DNA from: CATQHS01 sp963422655
GTDB taxonomy: Bacteria > Actinomycetota > Acidimicrobiia > Acidimicrobiales > Aldehydirespiratoraceae
DNA: 64,000 nt
Direction of reading: 5' to 3'
NCBI GenBank assembly: GCA_963422655.1
Contig: OY730440.1
Span: 1,798,001-1,862,000, forward strand
Numbering within the stretch: the stretch's first letter is position 1; every line of letters begins with the position of its first letter. Of this stretch, positions 17,633-27,252 are shown piece by piece. Below the pieces are notes generated by a model. The model saw nothing but the letters and a program-made list of their open reading frames with translations. It did no database searches and was not told the origin of the DNA. The translations under genes and the position numbers were made by a program.

Positions 17633-19465
17633 ATGGCCAAAGCTGTCGGTATCGATCTCGGTACCACCAACTCTGTCGTCTGCGTACTGGAAGGGGGTGA
17701 CCCGGTCGTCATCCCCAACGCCGAGGGATCCCGCACCACGCCTTCGGTCGTTGCTTTCAGCAAGGACAACGAGGTGCTCGTAGGCGAAGTGGCGAAACGT
17801 CAGGCCATCACGAACCCGGATCGGACGATCCGCTCGGTCAAGCGCCGAATGGGTTCGGGCTGGACCGTCGATATCGCCGGCAAGACCTATACGGCTCAGG
17901 AAATATCGGCCCGGGTGCTGATGAAGCTCAAGCGGGACGCCGAGGAATACCTGGGCGACACCGTCACCCAGGCCGTCGTGACCGTGCCCGCCTACTTCGA
18001 CGACGCCCAACGCACCGCCACTCAAGAAGCCGGCCGGATCGCCGGCCTGGAGGTCCTGCGCATCATCAACGAACCCACGGCGGCGGCTCTCGCCTACGGC
18101 CTGGACAAGGAGACCTCGGATCACACCATCTTGGTATTCGATCTGGGCGGCGGCACCTTCGACGTGTCGGTGCTGGAGCTGGGCGAAGGTGTGTTCGAGG
18201 TCAAGTCCACCTCCGGCGACACGAACCTCGGGGGTGATGATTGGGACGAAGCCGTGATCGAGTGGCTGGTGGACGCCTTCAAAGGCGACTACGGCGTCGA
18301 TCTGTCGGCCGATGCAATGGCCATGCAGCGGCTCAAGGAAGCAGCCGAGAAGGCCAAGGTCGAGTTGTCCCAGACCCAGTCGACCCAGGTCAACCTGCCC
18401 TTCATCACCGCCACCGATCAAGGTCCGCTGCATCTCGACTACACCTTGGGGCGGGCCAAGTTCCAGGAGCTCACCGCCCATCTGCTCGGGCGCTGCAAGG
18501 GCCCGTTCGAGCAGGCCATCTCCGATGCCGGCCTCGGTAAGGGCGATATCGACCATGTAGTGCTGGTGGGTGGATCGACCCGGATGCCGGCCGTAACCGA
18601 CTTGGTGCAGTCGATGACCGGCAAGGAGCCGAACAAGACGGTCAACCCCGACGAGGTAGTGGCTATAGGCGCCTCTATCCAGGCCGGAGTGCTCAAGGGC
18701 GAGGTCAAAGACGTTCTGCTGCTCGACGTCACCCCGCTGTCGCTGGGGATCGAGACCAAGGGCGGGGTGATGACCGCCCTCATCGAGCGCAACACCACCA
18801 TCCCCACCCGCAAGAGCGAGATTTTCACCACGGCCGAAGACGGCCAGCCGTCGGTGGAGATCCACGTACTCCAGGGTGAACGAGAGATGGCGGCTTACAA
18901 CAAGACCCTGGGCAAGTTCCAGCTCGTGGACCTGCCCCCCGCCCCGCGCGGCGTGCCTCAGATCGAGGTCACGTTCGACATCGACGCCAACGGCATAGTC
19001 CACGTGAGTGCCAAGGATCAGGCCACCGGCAAAGAACAGTCGATGACCATCACCGGCCAGTCGTCGCTCGACTCCAACGTCATCGATCAGATGGTCAAGG
19101 ATGCCGAAGTTCACGCTGCCGAAGACCGGCAACGCCGCGAGGAAGCGGAGGTACGCAACGAGGCCGACACGCTGGTGTACCAGACCGACAAGTTGCTACA
19201 GGACCAAGCCGACGCCGTGACCGATGACGAGAAGGCGGCCATCGAGGCCAAGGTCGCCGATGTCCGTAAGGCCTTGGAAGGGTCCGATGTAGCCGCAATC
19301 AAGACGGCTACCGCCGCTCTCATGACCGCCAGTCAGGAATTCGGGCAGAGGCTCTACGAAGCGGCTGCGTCGGCTGACCGTGAGCCCTCGGCGACGGCTT
19401 CGGCCCCCGCCGATGACGAAGTGGTCGAGGCGGAGATCGTCGAGGACGACAGCGAGACGGCGTGA
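17633..19465 (+). CDS. dnaK: Chaperone DnaK (Hsp70)
   Basis: A 610-aa Hsp70 that folds cytoplasmic proteins with DnaJ and GrpE. The ATPase domain (1-360) starts VGIDLGTTNSVVCVLEGG and carries VPAYFDDAQRTAT, NEPTAAALAYGL, FDLGGGTFDVS and VLVGGSTRMP. The linker DVLLLDVTPLSLGIET leads into the substrate-binding domain, and the C-terminal lid ends in an acidic DDDEVVEAEIVEDD-type tail. A GGAGG stands upstream of the ATG. First gene of the dnaK-grpE-dnaJ-hspR-clpB operon; its stop overlaps the grpE start. Confidence 0.98.
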   Translation: MAKAVGIDLGTTNSVVCVLEGGDPVVIPNAEGSRTTPSVVAFSKDNEVLVGEVAKRQAITNPDRTIRSVKRRMGSGWTVDIAGKTYTAQEISARVLMKLKRDAEEYLGDTVTQAVVTVPAYFDDAQRTATQEAGRIAGLEVLRIINEPTAAALAYGLDKETSDHTILVFDLGGGTFDVSVLELGEGVFEVKSTSGDTNLGGDDWDEAVIEWLVDAFKGDYGVDLSADAMAMQRLKEAAEKAKVELSQTQSTQVNLPFITATDQGPLHLDYTLGRAKFQELTAHLLGRCKGPFEQAISDAGLGKGDIDHVVLVGGSTRMPAVTDLVQSMTGKEPNKTVNPDEVVAIGASIQAGVLKGEVKDVLLLDVTPLSLGIETKGGVMTALIERNTTIPTRKSEIFTTAEDGQPSVEIHVLQGEREMAAYNKTLGKFQLVDLPPAPRGVPQIEVTFDIDANGIVHVSAKDQATGKEQSMTITGQSSLDSNVIDQMVKDAEVHAAEDRQRREEAEVRNEADTLVYQTDKLLQDQADAVTDDEKAAIEAKVADVRKALEGSDVAAIKTATAALMTASQEFGQRLYEAAASADREPSATASAPADDEVVEAEIVEDDSETA

Positions 19466-20043
19466 ACGAAAGCGAAACCTCCTCTTCGAGCCTCCGATCC
19501 GCCCCGCAATCCGGCGAAGCAGGTTCGAGTGATGCGGTCGCCCCCGCCGTTGCCGATGGGGCCCTCCCGGATCAGGACCCGACCGGGGCGACCGAAACGA
19601 GCTCGGCGCTTGAGTCCGAGCGCGATGGTTACCTGGCCGATCTCCAGCGGGTTACGGCCGAGTTCGCCAACTTTCGGCGCCAGACGATCAAGCGCAACGC
19701 CGAGATCGTCGCGCAAGCGGCGGCTCGGCTGGCCGAAGCGCTGCTCCCCGTGCTCGATACCTGCGAGGCAGCCGTGCGCCAAGGCGTGGAAGGCATGGAG
19801 ACGGTACGCGGCCAACTGCTCGGCGTGCTCGAGAGCAATGGCCTGGAGGTGTTCGACGGTCCCGGTGAGCCTTTCGACCCGACCCGGCACGAAGCGGTGA
19901 TGACGGCCGAGGTCGGCGAGGGCCATCCGGACGGATCCGACGGGCCGGTGGTGGTCGAGGTCCTGCGCACCGGGTACTCCTGGAAGGGTCGGGTGCTTCG
20001 CCCCGCGATGGTGAAAGTGACCGGTAGCGGCTCGGAGAGCTGA
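19462..20043 (+). CDS. grpE: Nucleotide exchange factor GrpE
   Basis: A 193-aa protein that releases ADP from DnaK. An acidic, disordered N-terminus precedes a long helix (ERDGYLADLQRVTAEFANFRRQTIKR) and the beta-domain with the signature DPTRHEAV and VLRTGYSWKGRVLRPAMVKV near the C-terminus. The GTG start overlaps the dnaK TGA (GTGA), indicating translational coupling, and dnaJ starts 2 nt after the stop. Confidence 0.96.
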   Translation: MNESETSSSSLRSAPQSGEAGSSDAVAPAVADGALPDQDPTGATETSSALESERDGYLADLQRVTAEFANFRRQTIKRNAEIVAQAAARLAEALLPVLDTCEAAVRQGVEGMETVRGQLLGVLESNGLEVFDGPGEPFDPTRHEAVMTAEVGEGHPDGSDGPVVVEVLRTGYSWKGRVLRPAMVKVTGSGSES

Positions 20044-20045
20044 GC

Positions 20046-21149
20046 ATGGAGCCACAGCGGGAGTGGTTCGAGAAGGACTACTACAAGATCCTCGGCGTGC
20101 CGGAGAAAGCGTCGCCCAAGGACGTCACCAAGGCCTACAGGAAGCTGGCCCGGCAATTGCATCCCGACGCCAACCCTGACGATGTCAGCGCCGAGGGCCG
20201 GTTCAAGGAGGTTTCGGCCGCCTACGACGTTCTGGGCGACTCCGACAAACGCAATGCCTACGACGAGGTTCGTCGGCTCGGCCCCACCGCGCCCGGGGGT
20301 TTCGGGGCCGGTCCGGGCGGTTTCAACGTCCGGTTCGACAGCTCAGGTGGTGATCTCGGCGATCTGCTCGGGAACCTGTTCGGCCCGCGTCGGCGCCGCC
20401 CCGGTGATCATTCCTCCAACCGGGGTGCCGATCTCGAATCCGAACTGCACCTCGACTTCGCCGACGCCGTTCGGGGGGTCACCACTGTTTTGCACCTTGC
20501 CAGCGATGCCGTCTGCGATCGCTGTCACGGCACCGGATCCGAGCCGGGCTCGTCGCCTAGGCGTTGCCCGGACTGTGACGGTAAGGGAGTGCACGCCGAC
20601 GACCAAGGGCTCTTTTCGTTCAGCCGGCCGTGCAGTTCGTGCGGCGGCCGGGGCGCCTTCGTCGACAACCCGTGCTCGGCCTGTGACGGACGCGGGACGC
20701 AGCACCAGCCCCGGGCGGTAAAGGTACGCATTCCGGCCGGGGTCAGCGACGGTCAGAGGATCAAGCTGAAAGGGCGAGGATCCCCCGGCCGGAGCGGCGG
20801 TCGGGCCGGAGACCTTTACGTGCGGGTTCACGTGAGCCCGCACCGCCTTTTTGGGCGGGATGGGGACGATCTCACTCTGGCTGTGCCCATCACCATTGCC
20901 GAGGCCAGCCTGGGGACCGATCTGAAGGTGCCCACGCTCGACGGTTCCACCGTCACCATCCGTATCCCGCCCGGTACCCAGCCCGGCCGGATATTCAGGG
21001 TTCGGGGCCGAGGTGCGAAAGCCGACGCCGACCTTCTGGTGACGGTCGAGGTGATCGTTCCCGTTGATCTGTCCCGCGACCAGCGGTCGGCCATGGAGGC
21101 TCTCGCCGCGGCCAGCACCGACGATCCCCGTTCCCACCTGAGGGTGTGA
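20046..21149 (+). CDS. dnaJ: Co-chaperone DnaJ (Hsp40, type I)
   Basis: A 367-aa protein that delivers substrates to DnaK and stimulates its ATPase. The J domain (about 9-75) has YYKILGVPEKAS and the essential HPD motif (QLHPDANPDD). A Gly/Phe-rich region follows, then four CxxCxG zinc motifs (CDRCHGTG, CPDCDGKG, CSSCGGRG, CSACDGRG) and the C-terminal substrate-binding domains. It sits 2 nt after grpE and 4 nt before hspR. Confidence 0.97.
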   Translation: MEPQREWFEKDYYKILGVPEKASPKDVTKAYRKLARQLHPDANPDDVSAEGRFKEVSAAYDVLGDSDKRNAYDEVRRLGPTAPGGFGAGPGGFNVRFDSSGGDLGDLLGNLFGPRRRRPGDHSSNRGADLESELHLDFADAVRGVTTVLHLASDAVCDRCHGTGSEPGSSPRRCPDCDGKGVHADDQGLFSFSRPCSSCGGRGAFVDNPCSACDGRGTQHQPRAVKVRIPAGVSDGQRIKLKGRGSPGRSGGRAGDLYVRVHVSPHRLFGRDGDDLTLAVPITIAEASLGTDLKVPTLDGSTVTIRIPPGTQPGRIFRVRGRGAKADADLLVTVEVIVPVDLSRDQRSAMEALAAASTDDPRSHLRV

Positions 21150-21153
21150 GGCC

Positions 21154-21555
21154 GTGCCGGAGGATCGATTCAACCGAGCGGTCTACGTGATCTCGGTTGC
21201 GGCCGAACTGGTCGGTGTTCATCCTCAGACCCTGCGGATCTACGAGCGCAGGGGTTTGGTGGAGCCGGCCCGGACCACCGGAGGCAGCCGGCGGTACAGC
21301 GACGCCGACATTGCCCTGCTCACCCGGATCCAAGAGCTGACCGACGAAGGCCTGAACTTGGCCGGTGTGCAGCGAGTGATCGCTCTCGAAGAGAGGGTGA
21401 CCAGCTTGAGGGCCCTGCTGGCCGCCGAGACGAGAGCCCGGAAAGCCCGGGAAGCCGAGGTGAAGGCCGTCCATCGCCGGTACCGGCGAGATCTCGTTCC
21501 TGTACGCCAATCGGTAAGCATCTGGCCCGGCCCGAAAGGAGTGCCTCATCCATGA
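21154..21555 (+). CDS. hspR: Heat-shock repressor HspR (MerR family)
   Basis: A 133-aa MerR-type regulator. The N-terminal winged helix has YVISVAAELVGVHPQTLRIYERRGLVEPARTTGG, the hallmark of HspR, followed by RRYSDADIALLTRIQELT and a C-terminal coiled segment with basic residues. In actinobacteria HspR binds HAIR elements and represses the dnaK operon with DnaK as co-repressor; a HAIR-like site lies before dnaK here. The GTG start is 4 nt after dnaJ, and the stop overlaps the clpB ATG. Confidence 0.95.
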   Translation: MPEDRFNRAVYVISVAAELVGVHPQTLRIYERRGLVEPARTTGGSRRYSDADIALLTRIQELTDEGLNLAGVQRVIALEERVTSLRALLAAETRARKAREAEVKAVHRRYRRDLVPVRQSVSIWPGPKGVPHP

Positions 21556-24044
21556 CCCTCGACCCCGATCGCTGGACACTGAAGACGACCGAGGCCTTCT
21601 CGGCCGCCACCGAGGCAGCTCGGTCGGCGTCGCATCCCGAGGTGACTTCCGATCACCTCCTCGTCGCTTTGCTGGGGCAGCCCGAAAGCATCGTGTTGCC
21701 GGTGCTTCACAAAGTGGGCATCGATCCGAAGGCGGCGCTGGATCGGGCTCGCCGAGAGGTGGCCAAGCTGCCGAGGGCCTACGGATCCGAAGCCTCCCTG
21801 TCCCAGGACCTACACAAGGTGCTGGCGGCCGCCGATCGACACCGCGACGAGCTCGGTGACGAATACCTGTCGACCGAACACCTGCTCCTGTCCTTGGTCG
21901 ATCGGCTCGACCTCGACGACGAGACGCTGCTGCGGGCACTGCGGGAGGTTCGAGGCAGCCACCGGGTCACCACCCAGGACCCCGAGAGCCGGTATCAAGC
22001 CTTGGAACGGTTCGGTCGAGACCTCACTGCCGCCGCCCGAGCCAACGAGCTCGATCCGGTGATCGGCCGGGACGAGGAGATCCGGCGGGTGATCCGGGTT
22101 CTGGCCCGGCGAACCAAGAACAATCCGGTGCTCATAGGGGAGCCGGGGGTGGGCAAGACGGCCATCGTCGAAGGGCTGGCTCAGCGCATCGTCGAAGGCG
22201 ACATCCCCGCCAGCCTGGCCGGCAAGCGTCTCGTGGCTTTGGACCTCACCGCCATGGTGGCCGGCGCCAAGTACCGGGGAGAGTTCGAAGAACGGCTCCA
22301 GGCGGTTCTGAAGGAGATAACCGACTCGGCCGGCGAGATCATCACTTTCGTCGACGAAATGCACTTGGTGGTGGGTGCGGGTTCCGCCGAGGGGGCCATG
22401 GACGCCGGCAACATGCTCAAGCCCATGCTGGCCCGGGGTCAGCTCCGGATGGTGGGTGCCACCACTCTCGACGAGTATCGCGAGCGGGTCGAGAAGGACC
22501 CAGCTCTGGAACGGCGGTTTCAGCCGGTGCTGGTGGACCCGCCGTCGGTCGAGGCCACAGTCGCCATACTGAGAGGGCTGCGGGAGCGTTACGAGGTCCA
22601 CCATGGCGTCCGCATCGAGCACTCGGCGCTGGTGGCGGCCGCCGAGCTCTCCGATCGGTACCTGACGGGGCGCTTCTTGCCGGACAAGGCCATCGACCTC
22701 ATCGACGAGGCCGCCAGCTCGTTGCGGATCGAGATCGACTCCGTGCCCACCGAGATCGACGTGGTCAGCCGGCACTTGCACCAACTCGAGATCGAGAGGG
22801 TGGCTCTGGCCAAGGAGAGCGACGAAGCATCCCACCAGCGGCTCGACGACTTGGAACGTGAGATCGCCGACCTGACCGAGAAGTTGTCCGGTCTCACCGC
22901 GCGCTGGCAATCGGAGAAGGATGCCATTGCCACTATCCACGCCCTCAAGGAGGAGCTCGAGCTGCGTCGAGCCGACCTGGACCGGGAAGCTGATCTGGAA
23001 CGGGCGGCTGAGATCCGCTACGGCATCGTCCCCGATCTCGAGCGCCGGATCGAAGCGGCGACCCGACAACTCGGCGAACTCCAAACCGATTCGTCGATGC
23101 TCAAAGAAGAGGTCGACGAATCCGACGTGGCCGTGGTGGTGAACCGGTGGACCGGCATACCCGTGGCCCGGCTGATGGAGGGCGAGGTGGAGAAGCTGGT
23201 GCGGCTCGAGGACCACCTGCATGAGCGGGTCATCGGCCAGCACGAAGCGGTCAGCGTTGTGGCCAATGCCATCCGCCGCAGCCGGGCCGGTCTCAGCGAC
23301 CCCAACCGGCCCATCGGCAGTTTCTTGTTTCTCGGACCCACCGGGGTGGGCAAGACCGAGCTGGCCCGGTCACTGGCCGGGTTCCTGTTCGACGACGAGC
23401 GGTCCATGGTGCGCATCGACATGTCCGAGTACATGCAAAAGCACTCGGTGTCCCGATTGATCGGTGCCCCCCCTGGATACGTGGGATATGGCGAAGGGGG
23501 ACAACTGACCGAGATGGTTCGGCGCAAGCCTTATTCCGTCGTGTTGCTCGACGAGGTGAAGAAAGCTCACCCCGACGTGCTCAACGTTCTCCTTCAATTG
23601 CTCGAAGACGGCCGGCTCACCGATGGGCAGGGTCGGACCGTGGACTTCACCAACGTCGTTCTGATCATGACTTCGAACCTGCCCGGCGACCCGGAGGAGT
23701 TCTTCCGGCCCGAGTTCCTCAACCGCTTGGACGACATCGTCCGTTTCCGGTCCCTGACCCCCGAAGACCTCCTCGCCATCGTCGATCTCGGCTTGGAGAG
23801 CTTGGCCGAACGTCTCGAAGATCGCCGGTTGACGCTCACCGTGACCCCAGAAGCCAAGAAGTACCTGGCCCGAACCGGTTACGAGCCGGCTTTCGGGGCC
23901 CGCCCGCTGCGACGCCTGATCCAGCGCCAGATCGGGGATCGGTTGGCTATGGCCTTGCTCGAGGGGCGATACGCCGATACCGACGGGGTGATCGTCGACG
24001 TCGAAGAGCTCGGCTCGGCCGAGGCGGCGCTGGTCCTGCGTTAG
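21552..24044 (+). CDS. clpB: Disaggregase ClpB (AAA+ chaperone)
   Basis: An 830-aa hexameric ATPase that extracts proteins from aggregates with DnaK. Order: N-domain (1-145), AAA1 with Walker A GEPGVGKTA (about 197) and ALERRFQPV, the coiled-coil M domain (about 400-520), AAA2 with GPTGVGKTEL (about 595) and LLDEVKKAHPDV. Two oddities: Lys replaces the usual Glu after DEV in the second Walker B region, and the stretch between MTSNL and FRPEFLNR is about 23 residues shorter than in E. coli ClpB, which explains most of the reduced length. ATGA overlap with hspR places it under HspR control. Confidence 0.95.
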   Translation: MTLDPDRWTLKTTEAFSAATEAARSASHPEVTSDHLLVALLGQPESIVLPVLHKVGIDPKAALDRARREVAKLPRAYGSEASLSQDLHKVLAAADRHRDELGDEYLSTEHLLLSLVDRLDLDDETLLRALREVRGSHRVTTQDPESRYQALERFGRDLTAAARANELDPVIGRDEEIRRVIRVLARRTKNNPVLIGEPGVGKTAIVEGLAQRIVEGDIPASLAGKRLVALDLTAMVAGAKYRGEFEERLQAVLKEITDSAGEIITFVDEMHLVVGAGSAEGAMDAGNMLKPMLARGQLRMVGATTLDEYRERVEKDPALERRFQPVLVDPPSVEATVAILRGLRERYEVHHGVRIEHSALVAAAELSDRYLTGRFLPDKAIDLIDEAASSLRIEIDSVPTEIDVVSRHLHQLEIERVALAKESDEASHQRLDDLEREIADLTEKLSGLTARWQSEKDAIATIHALKEELELRRADLDREADLERAAEIRYGIVPDLERRIEAATRQLGELQTDSSMLKEEVDESDVAVVVNRWTGIPVARLMEGEVEKLVRLEDHLHERVIGQHEAVSVVANAIRRSRAGLSDPNRPIGSFLFLGPTGVGKTELARSLAGFLFDDERSMVRIDMSEYMQKHSVSRLIGAPPGYVGYGEGGQLTEMVRRKPYSVVLLDEVKKAHPDVLNVLLQLLEDGRLTDGQGRTVDFTNVVLIMTSNLPGDPEEFFRPEFLNRLDDIVRFRSLTPEDLLAIVDLGLESLAERLEDRRLTLTVTPEAKKYLARTGYEPAFGARPLRRLIQRQIGDRLAMALLEGRYADTDGVIVDVEELGSAEAALVLR

Positions 24045-24108
24045 ATCCCTCCACCGGGTCTCGTCAGTACGATTGAGCCGGTCCGTACCCCTCGGGAGGG
24101 AGAATGCC

Positions 24109-25392
24109 GTGCCCGCGACTGTCGTTGTCGGCGCCCAATGGGGTGACGAGGGCAAGGGGAAGCTCACTGATCTCCTCGCCGGGGAGATGGACATGGTTGT
24201 GCGCTACCAGGGCGGCCACAACGCCGGCCACACCTTGGTGGTGGATGGCGAGACCTTTGCCTTACAGCTCGTCCCCAGCGGAGTCCTCTACGACCACGTA
24301 ACTCCGGTGATCGGTAACGGTGTAGTTGTCGATCCGCGGGTTCTGACCGCTGAACTGGACGGCCTGACCGGTCGGGGCGTCAACTGCGACGCCCTGAGAG
24401 TGTCCGGCAATGCTCATCTGGTAATGCCCTACCATCAGGTACTCGACACCCTGCACGAGCGTAACCTCGGCGCCGCCGAGCTGGGGACGACCAAGCGGGG
24501 CATCGGCCCCGCCTATGCCGACCGTTCCATGCGCACAGGGCTACGGGTGCAGGATCTCTTGGACCCCGACAAATTTCGAACCAAGCTCGACACCGCCCTC
24601 ACCTACGTCAACAAGATTCTCACCAGGGTGTTCGATTACCCACCTATGGTAGCCACCGACATCGCCGAAGAATACCTCGGCCGCTGCGGGCCCCGGCTCA
24701 GGCCCCACGTATGTGACACAGTATCGCTCGTTCACGGCGCGCTGGAGGCGGGCCGGCGGGTGCTGCTGGAGGGGGCTCAAGCCACTTTCCTCGATCTGGA
24801 CCATGGCACTTACCCGTTCGTGACCTCGTCCAACCCCACCGCCGGCGGAGCCTGTACCGGCTCTGGCGTGGGACCTGGTCATATCGACCGGGTCATGGGT
24901 GTGGTCAAGGCCTACGTGACCCGGGTGGGCGCCGGGCCTTTCGCCACAGAACTGTCCGACCCCACCGGCGACTACCTCGTCGATGCTGGTCGTGAATACG
25001 GCACGAACACCGGTCGGCGCCGCCGGACTGGATGGCTCGACTTGGTGATGGTACGCCAAGCCGTTCGGTTGAACTCGCTCACCGAGCTGGCGCTGACCAA
25101 ACTCGACGTACTCGGCGGGTTGGCCCGGTTGAAGGTTTGTGTTGCCTACGAGCTCGCCGGCGGTCGCCTCGAATACATGCCCGGCTACCAGTGCGCACTT
25201 CACGAAGTCTCCCCGGTATATGAAGAGCTGCCGGGCTGGCCGACCGACCTCTCCGACCTCTCCGGCTCCGACGACTTGCCCGGGGCCGCGGCCGACTACG
25301 TCGAGCTCATCGAGACGGCCGTCGGGGTACCGATCCGGTTCGTGGGGGTGGGTCCGGGTCGGGATCAGTTTCTCGATCGCGGCGCGACATGA
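24109..25392 (+). CDS. purA: Adenylosuccinate synthetase
   Basis: A 427-aa enzyme that joins IMP and aspartate using GTP, the first committed step to AMP. The P-loop-like VVGAQWGDEGKGK is at the N-terminus, with GGHNAGHT, the catalytic His region, GTTKRGIGPAY and the GTP-binding ALTKLDVL. The GTG at 24109 lies 9 nt after GGGAGGGA and begins at the conserved core. Its stop overlaps the purB start, so the two consecutive AMP-branch enzymes are coupled. Confidence 0.97.
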   Translation: MPATVVVGAQWGDEGKGKLTDLLAGEMDMVVRYQGGHNAGHTLVVDGETFALQLVPSGVLYDHVTPVIGNGVVVDPRVLTAELDGLTGRGVNCDALRVSGNAHLVMPYHQVLDTLHERNLGAAELGTTKRGIGPAYADRSMRTGLRVQDLLDPDKFRTKLDTALTYVNKILTRVFDYPPMVATDIAEEYLGRCGPRLRPHVCDTVSLVHGALEAGRRVLLEGAQATFLDLDHGTYPFVTSSNPTAGGACTGSGVGPGHIDRVMGVVKAYVTRVGAGPFATELSDPTGDYLVDAGREYGTNTGRRRRTGWLDLVMVRQAVRLNSLTELALTKLDVLGGLARLKVCVAYELAGGRLEYMPGYQCALHEVSPVYEELPGWPTDLSDLSGSDDLPGAAADYVELIETAVGVPIRFVGVGPGRDQFLDRGAT

Positions 25393-26810
25393 CGATCGAC
25401 GGGATCCCCAACGTGCTGGCCGACCGCTACGCCAGCGAGTCGATGCGAGCCCTCTGGTCGCCCGCACACAAGGTGGTGCTGGAACGCCGGCTCTGGGTAG
25501 CCATCCTGAAGGCTCAGCATCGGCTGGGCCTGGACGTGCCCACTGAGGCGATAGAGGCGTACGAGGCGGTCATCGGCAATGTGGATCTCGCCTCGATCCG
25601 GGCCCGTGAAGCTGTTACCCGCCATGACGTCAAAGCTCGGATCGACGAGTTCTGCGACCTCGCCGGCCACCAGCACGTCCATCGGGGTATGACGTCTCGT
25701 GACCTGACCGAGAACGTCGAACAGCTCCAAGTGCGGGAATCACTGGGCTTGATCCGGGATGGCTTGGTCGCGGTCATCGCTCGTCTGGCCGATCGGGCTG
25801 AAGGCCACGCCGGGACGGTCATGGTGGCCCGGACCCATAACGTGGCCGCTCAGGTGACGACGCTGGGCAAGCGATTCGCCGACGCCGCCGAGGAATCGTT
25901 GCTCGGGTACGAGCGGATCATCGGTCTGATGGCCCGCTACCCGTTGCGAGGTGTCAAGGGTCCGGTGGGCACGAGAGCCGACCAGCTCGAATGGGCCGGC
26001 TCGGCCGCGTCCGTCGACGAGCTCGAACGGACCGTGGCCGATCATCTGGGGTTCGCTCGGGTGCTCGATGCCGGCGGGCAGGTATACCCCCGGTCCCTCG
26101 ACCTCGACGTCGTGGCTGCCCTCGTGCAAGCCGCTTGCGGCCCGGCCAGCTTGGCTGTCAGCATCCGGCTGATGGCCGGCCACGAGCTGGTGTCCGAGGG
26201 TTTCCGGGCCGGTCAGGTCGGGTCGTCGGCCATGCCCCACAAGATGAACACCCGCTCGGCCGAGCGCATCGGGGCCCTCAGGACGGTGCTCGACGGGCAT
26301 TTGGCGATGGCGGCCGGTCTGGCCGGCCGGCAGTGGAGCGAGGGGGACGTGAGCTGCTCGGCTGTGCGCCGGGTCATGCTGCCCGACGCCTTCTTCGCGG
26401 CCGACGGGCTGATGCACACTGCACAGGGGGTGTTGGAGGAACTCGATGTCTTCGATTCGGCGATCTCCACCGAGCTCGATCAGCACCTTCCGATGCTGGC
26501 TACCTCTCGCATGCTGGCCGCACTGACAGAAACCGGGCTCGGACGCGAGACCGCCCACGAGTTGTTGCAGGAGCACGCCGTGGCCGCGGTCCGGGTCCGG
26601 CGTGAAGGCGGCCCCGCCGATCTGGCCGCCGGCCTGGCTGCTGATGACCGCATACCTCTGGACCGCTGTGAGCTGGACGCTCTCTTGTCCGAGCCGGCCC
26701 TTTTCACCGGGACGGCCACCGCTCAGGTGACACGAATAGTCAGCCGGGCCCGCGCCGTCGCCGCTCAGTATCCGCAGGCCCGTGATCGAACCGCAGAAGT
26801 GCGATTGTGA
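25389..26810 (+). CDS. purB: Adenylosuccinate lyase
   Basis: A 473-aa fumarase-superfamily enzyme that cleaves adenylosuccinate to AMP and SAICAR to AICAR. It carries HRGMTSRDLTEN near residue 98, ARTHNVAAQ and the superfamily signature GSSAMPHKMN, followed by WSEGDVSCSAVRRV. The form starting NVLADRYASESMRALW is the one common in actinobacteria. The ATG overlaps the purA TGA. It is convergent with the small gene at 26854. Confidence 0.96.
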   Translation: MTIDGIPNVLADRYASESMRALWSPAHKVVLERRLWVAILKAQHRLGLDVPTEAIEAYEAVIGNVDLASIRAREAVTRHDVKARIDEFCDLAGHQHVHRGMTSRDLTENVEQLQVRESLGLIRDGLVAVIARLADRAEGHAGTVMVARTHNVAAQVTTLGKRFADAAEESLLGYERIIGLMARYPLRGVKGPVGTRADQLEWAGSAASVDELERTVADHLGFARVLDAGGQVYPRSLDLDVVAALVQAACGPASLAVSIRLMAGHELVSEGFRAGQVGSSAMPHKMNTRSAERIGALRTVLDGHLAMAAGLAGRQWSEGDVSCSAVRRVMLPDAFFAADGLMHTAQGVLEELDVFDSAISTELDQHLPMLATSRMLAALTETGLGRETAHELLQEHAVAAVRVRREGGPADLAAGLAADDRIPLDRCELDALLSEPALFTGTATAQVTRIVSRARAVAAQYPQARDRTAEVRL

Positions 26811-26853
26811 TCGGGGTGATCTCGGCGAGAAGATTGTCTCGGCTTGTCTCGGC

Positions 26854-27252
26854 TCAGCCGGTTCGCTTGATACCGGCCCGTTGTAGCACCTCGGCTGGGA
26901 CGCCCACCTCACGCCAAGCCGCGTAGCTGATACCCTTTCGCTGGCTGTAGGCATTCGCTACTTCTACGAAAGTCTCTTCCAGCTCCTCGATATTGACCTC
27001 TTCGACCTGGCTGTCTTCCAGGGCTTGGTCGATGTCGATGCGTTCTTGGACCAACGCGAGCTTCTTGGCCGGGCCGGCCGTCTTGATTTCTTCGGCAATT
27101 TCTTCTCTCCGGCTCTGCATTTTCTCAGGATTGCGCCGGCTGCTGCGAGGGGAACGTTTCGATGTCAGCGCTTCCAGGTAGTTATTCACACCTCGATTCT
27201 GGTCGTGAGATGCTTTCATAGATGCTTTGTGAGCTTCTGAAAACGGGGCCAT
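26854..27252 (-). CDS. Conserved actinobacterial protein of unknown function (basic/coiled)
   Basis: A 132-aa protein I do not recognise by function. A basic N-terminal third (SEAHKASMKASHDQNRGVNN, then KRSPRSSRR) is followed by a charged helical stretch likely to form a coiled coil (EEIAEEIKTAGPAKKLALVQERID) and a conserved-looking C-terminal motif YSQRKGISYAAWREVGVPAEVLQRAGI. The charge pattern suggests nucleic-acid contact (inference only). The ATG at 27252 is chosen for its AAGGAGAA upstream; an ATG at 27276 lies before that site. A TATACA box at 27286-27291 could be its -10. Local DNA is clearly richer in A+T than neighbouring genes. Confidence 0.75.
   Translation of the reverse strand: MAPFSEAHKASMKASHDQNRGVNNYLEALTSKRSPRSSRRNPEKMQSRREEIAEEIKTAGPAKKLALVQERIDIDQALEDSQVEEVNIEELEETFVEVANAYSQRKGISYAAWREVGVPAEVLQRAGIKRTG

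Noticed and set aside
17531..19132. Long antisense frame across dnaK
   Set aside because: A mirror of dnaK codon bias; dnaK itself is unambiguous.
21810..23243. Long antisense frame across clpB
   Set aside because: Shadow of the clpB codon structure without domain motifs.
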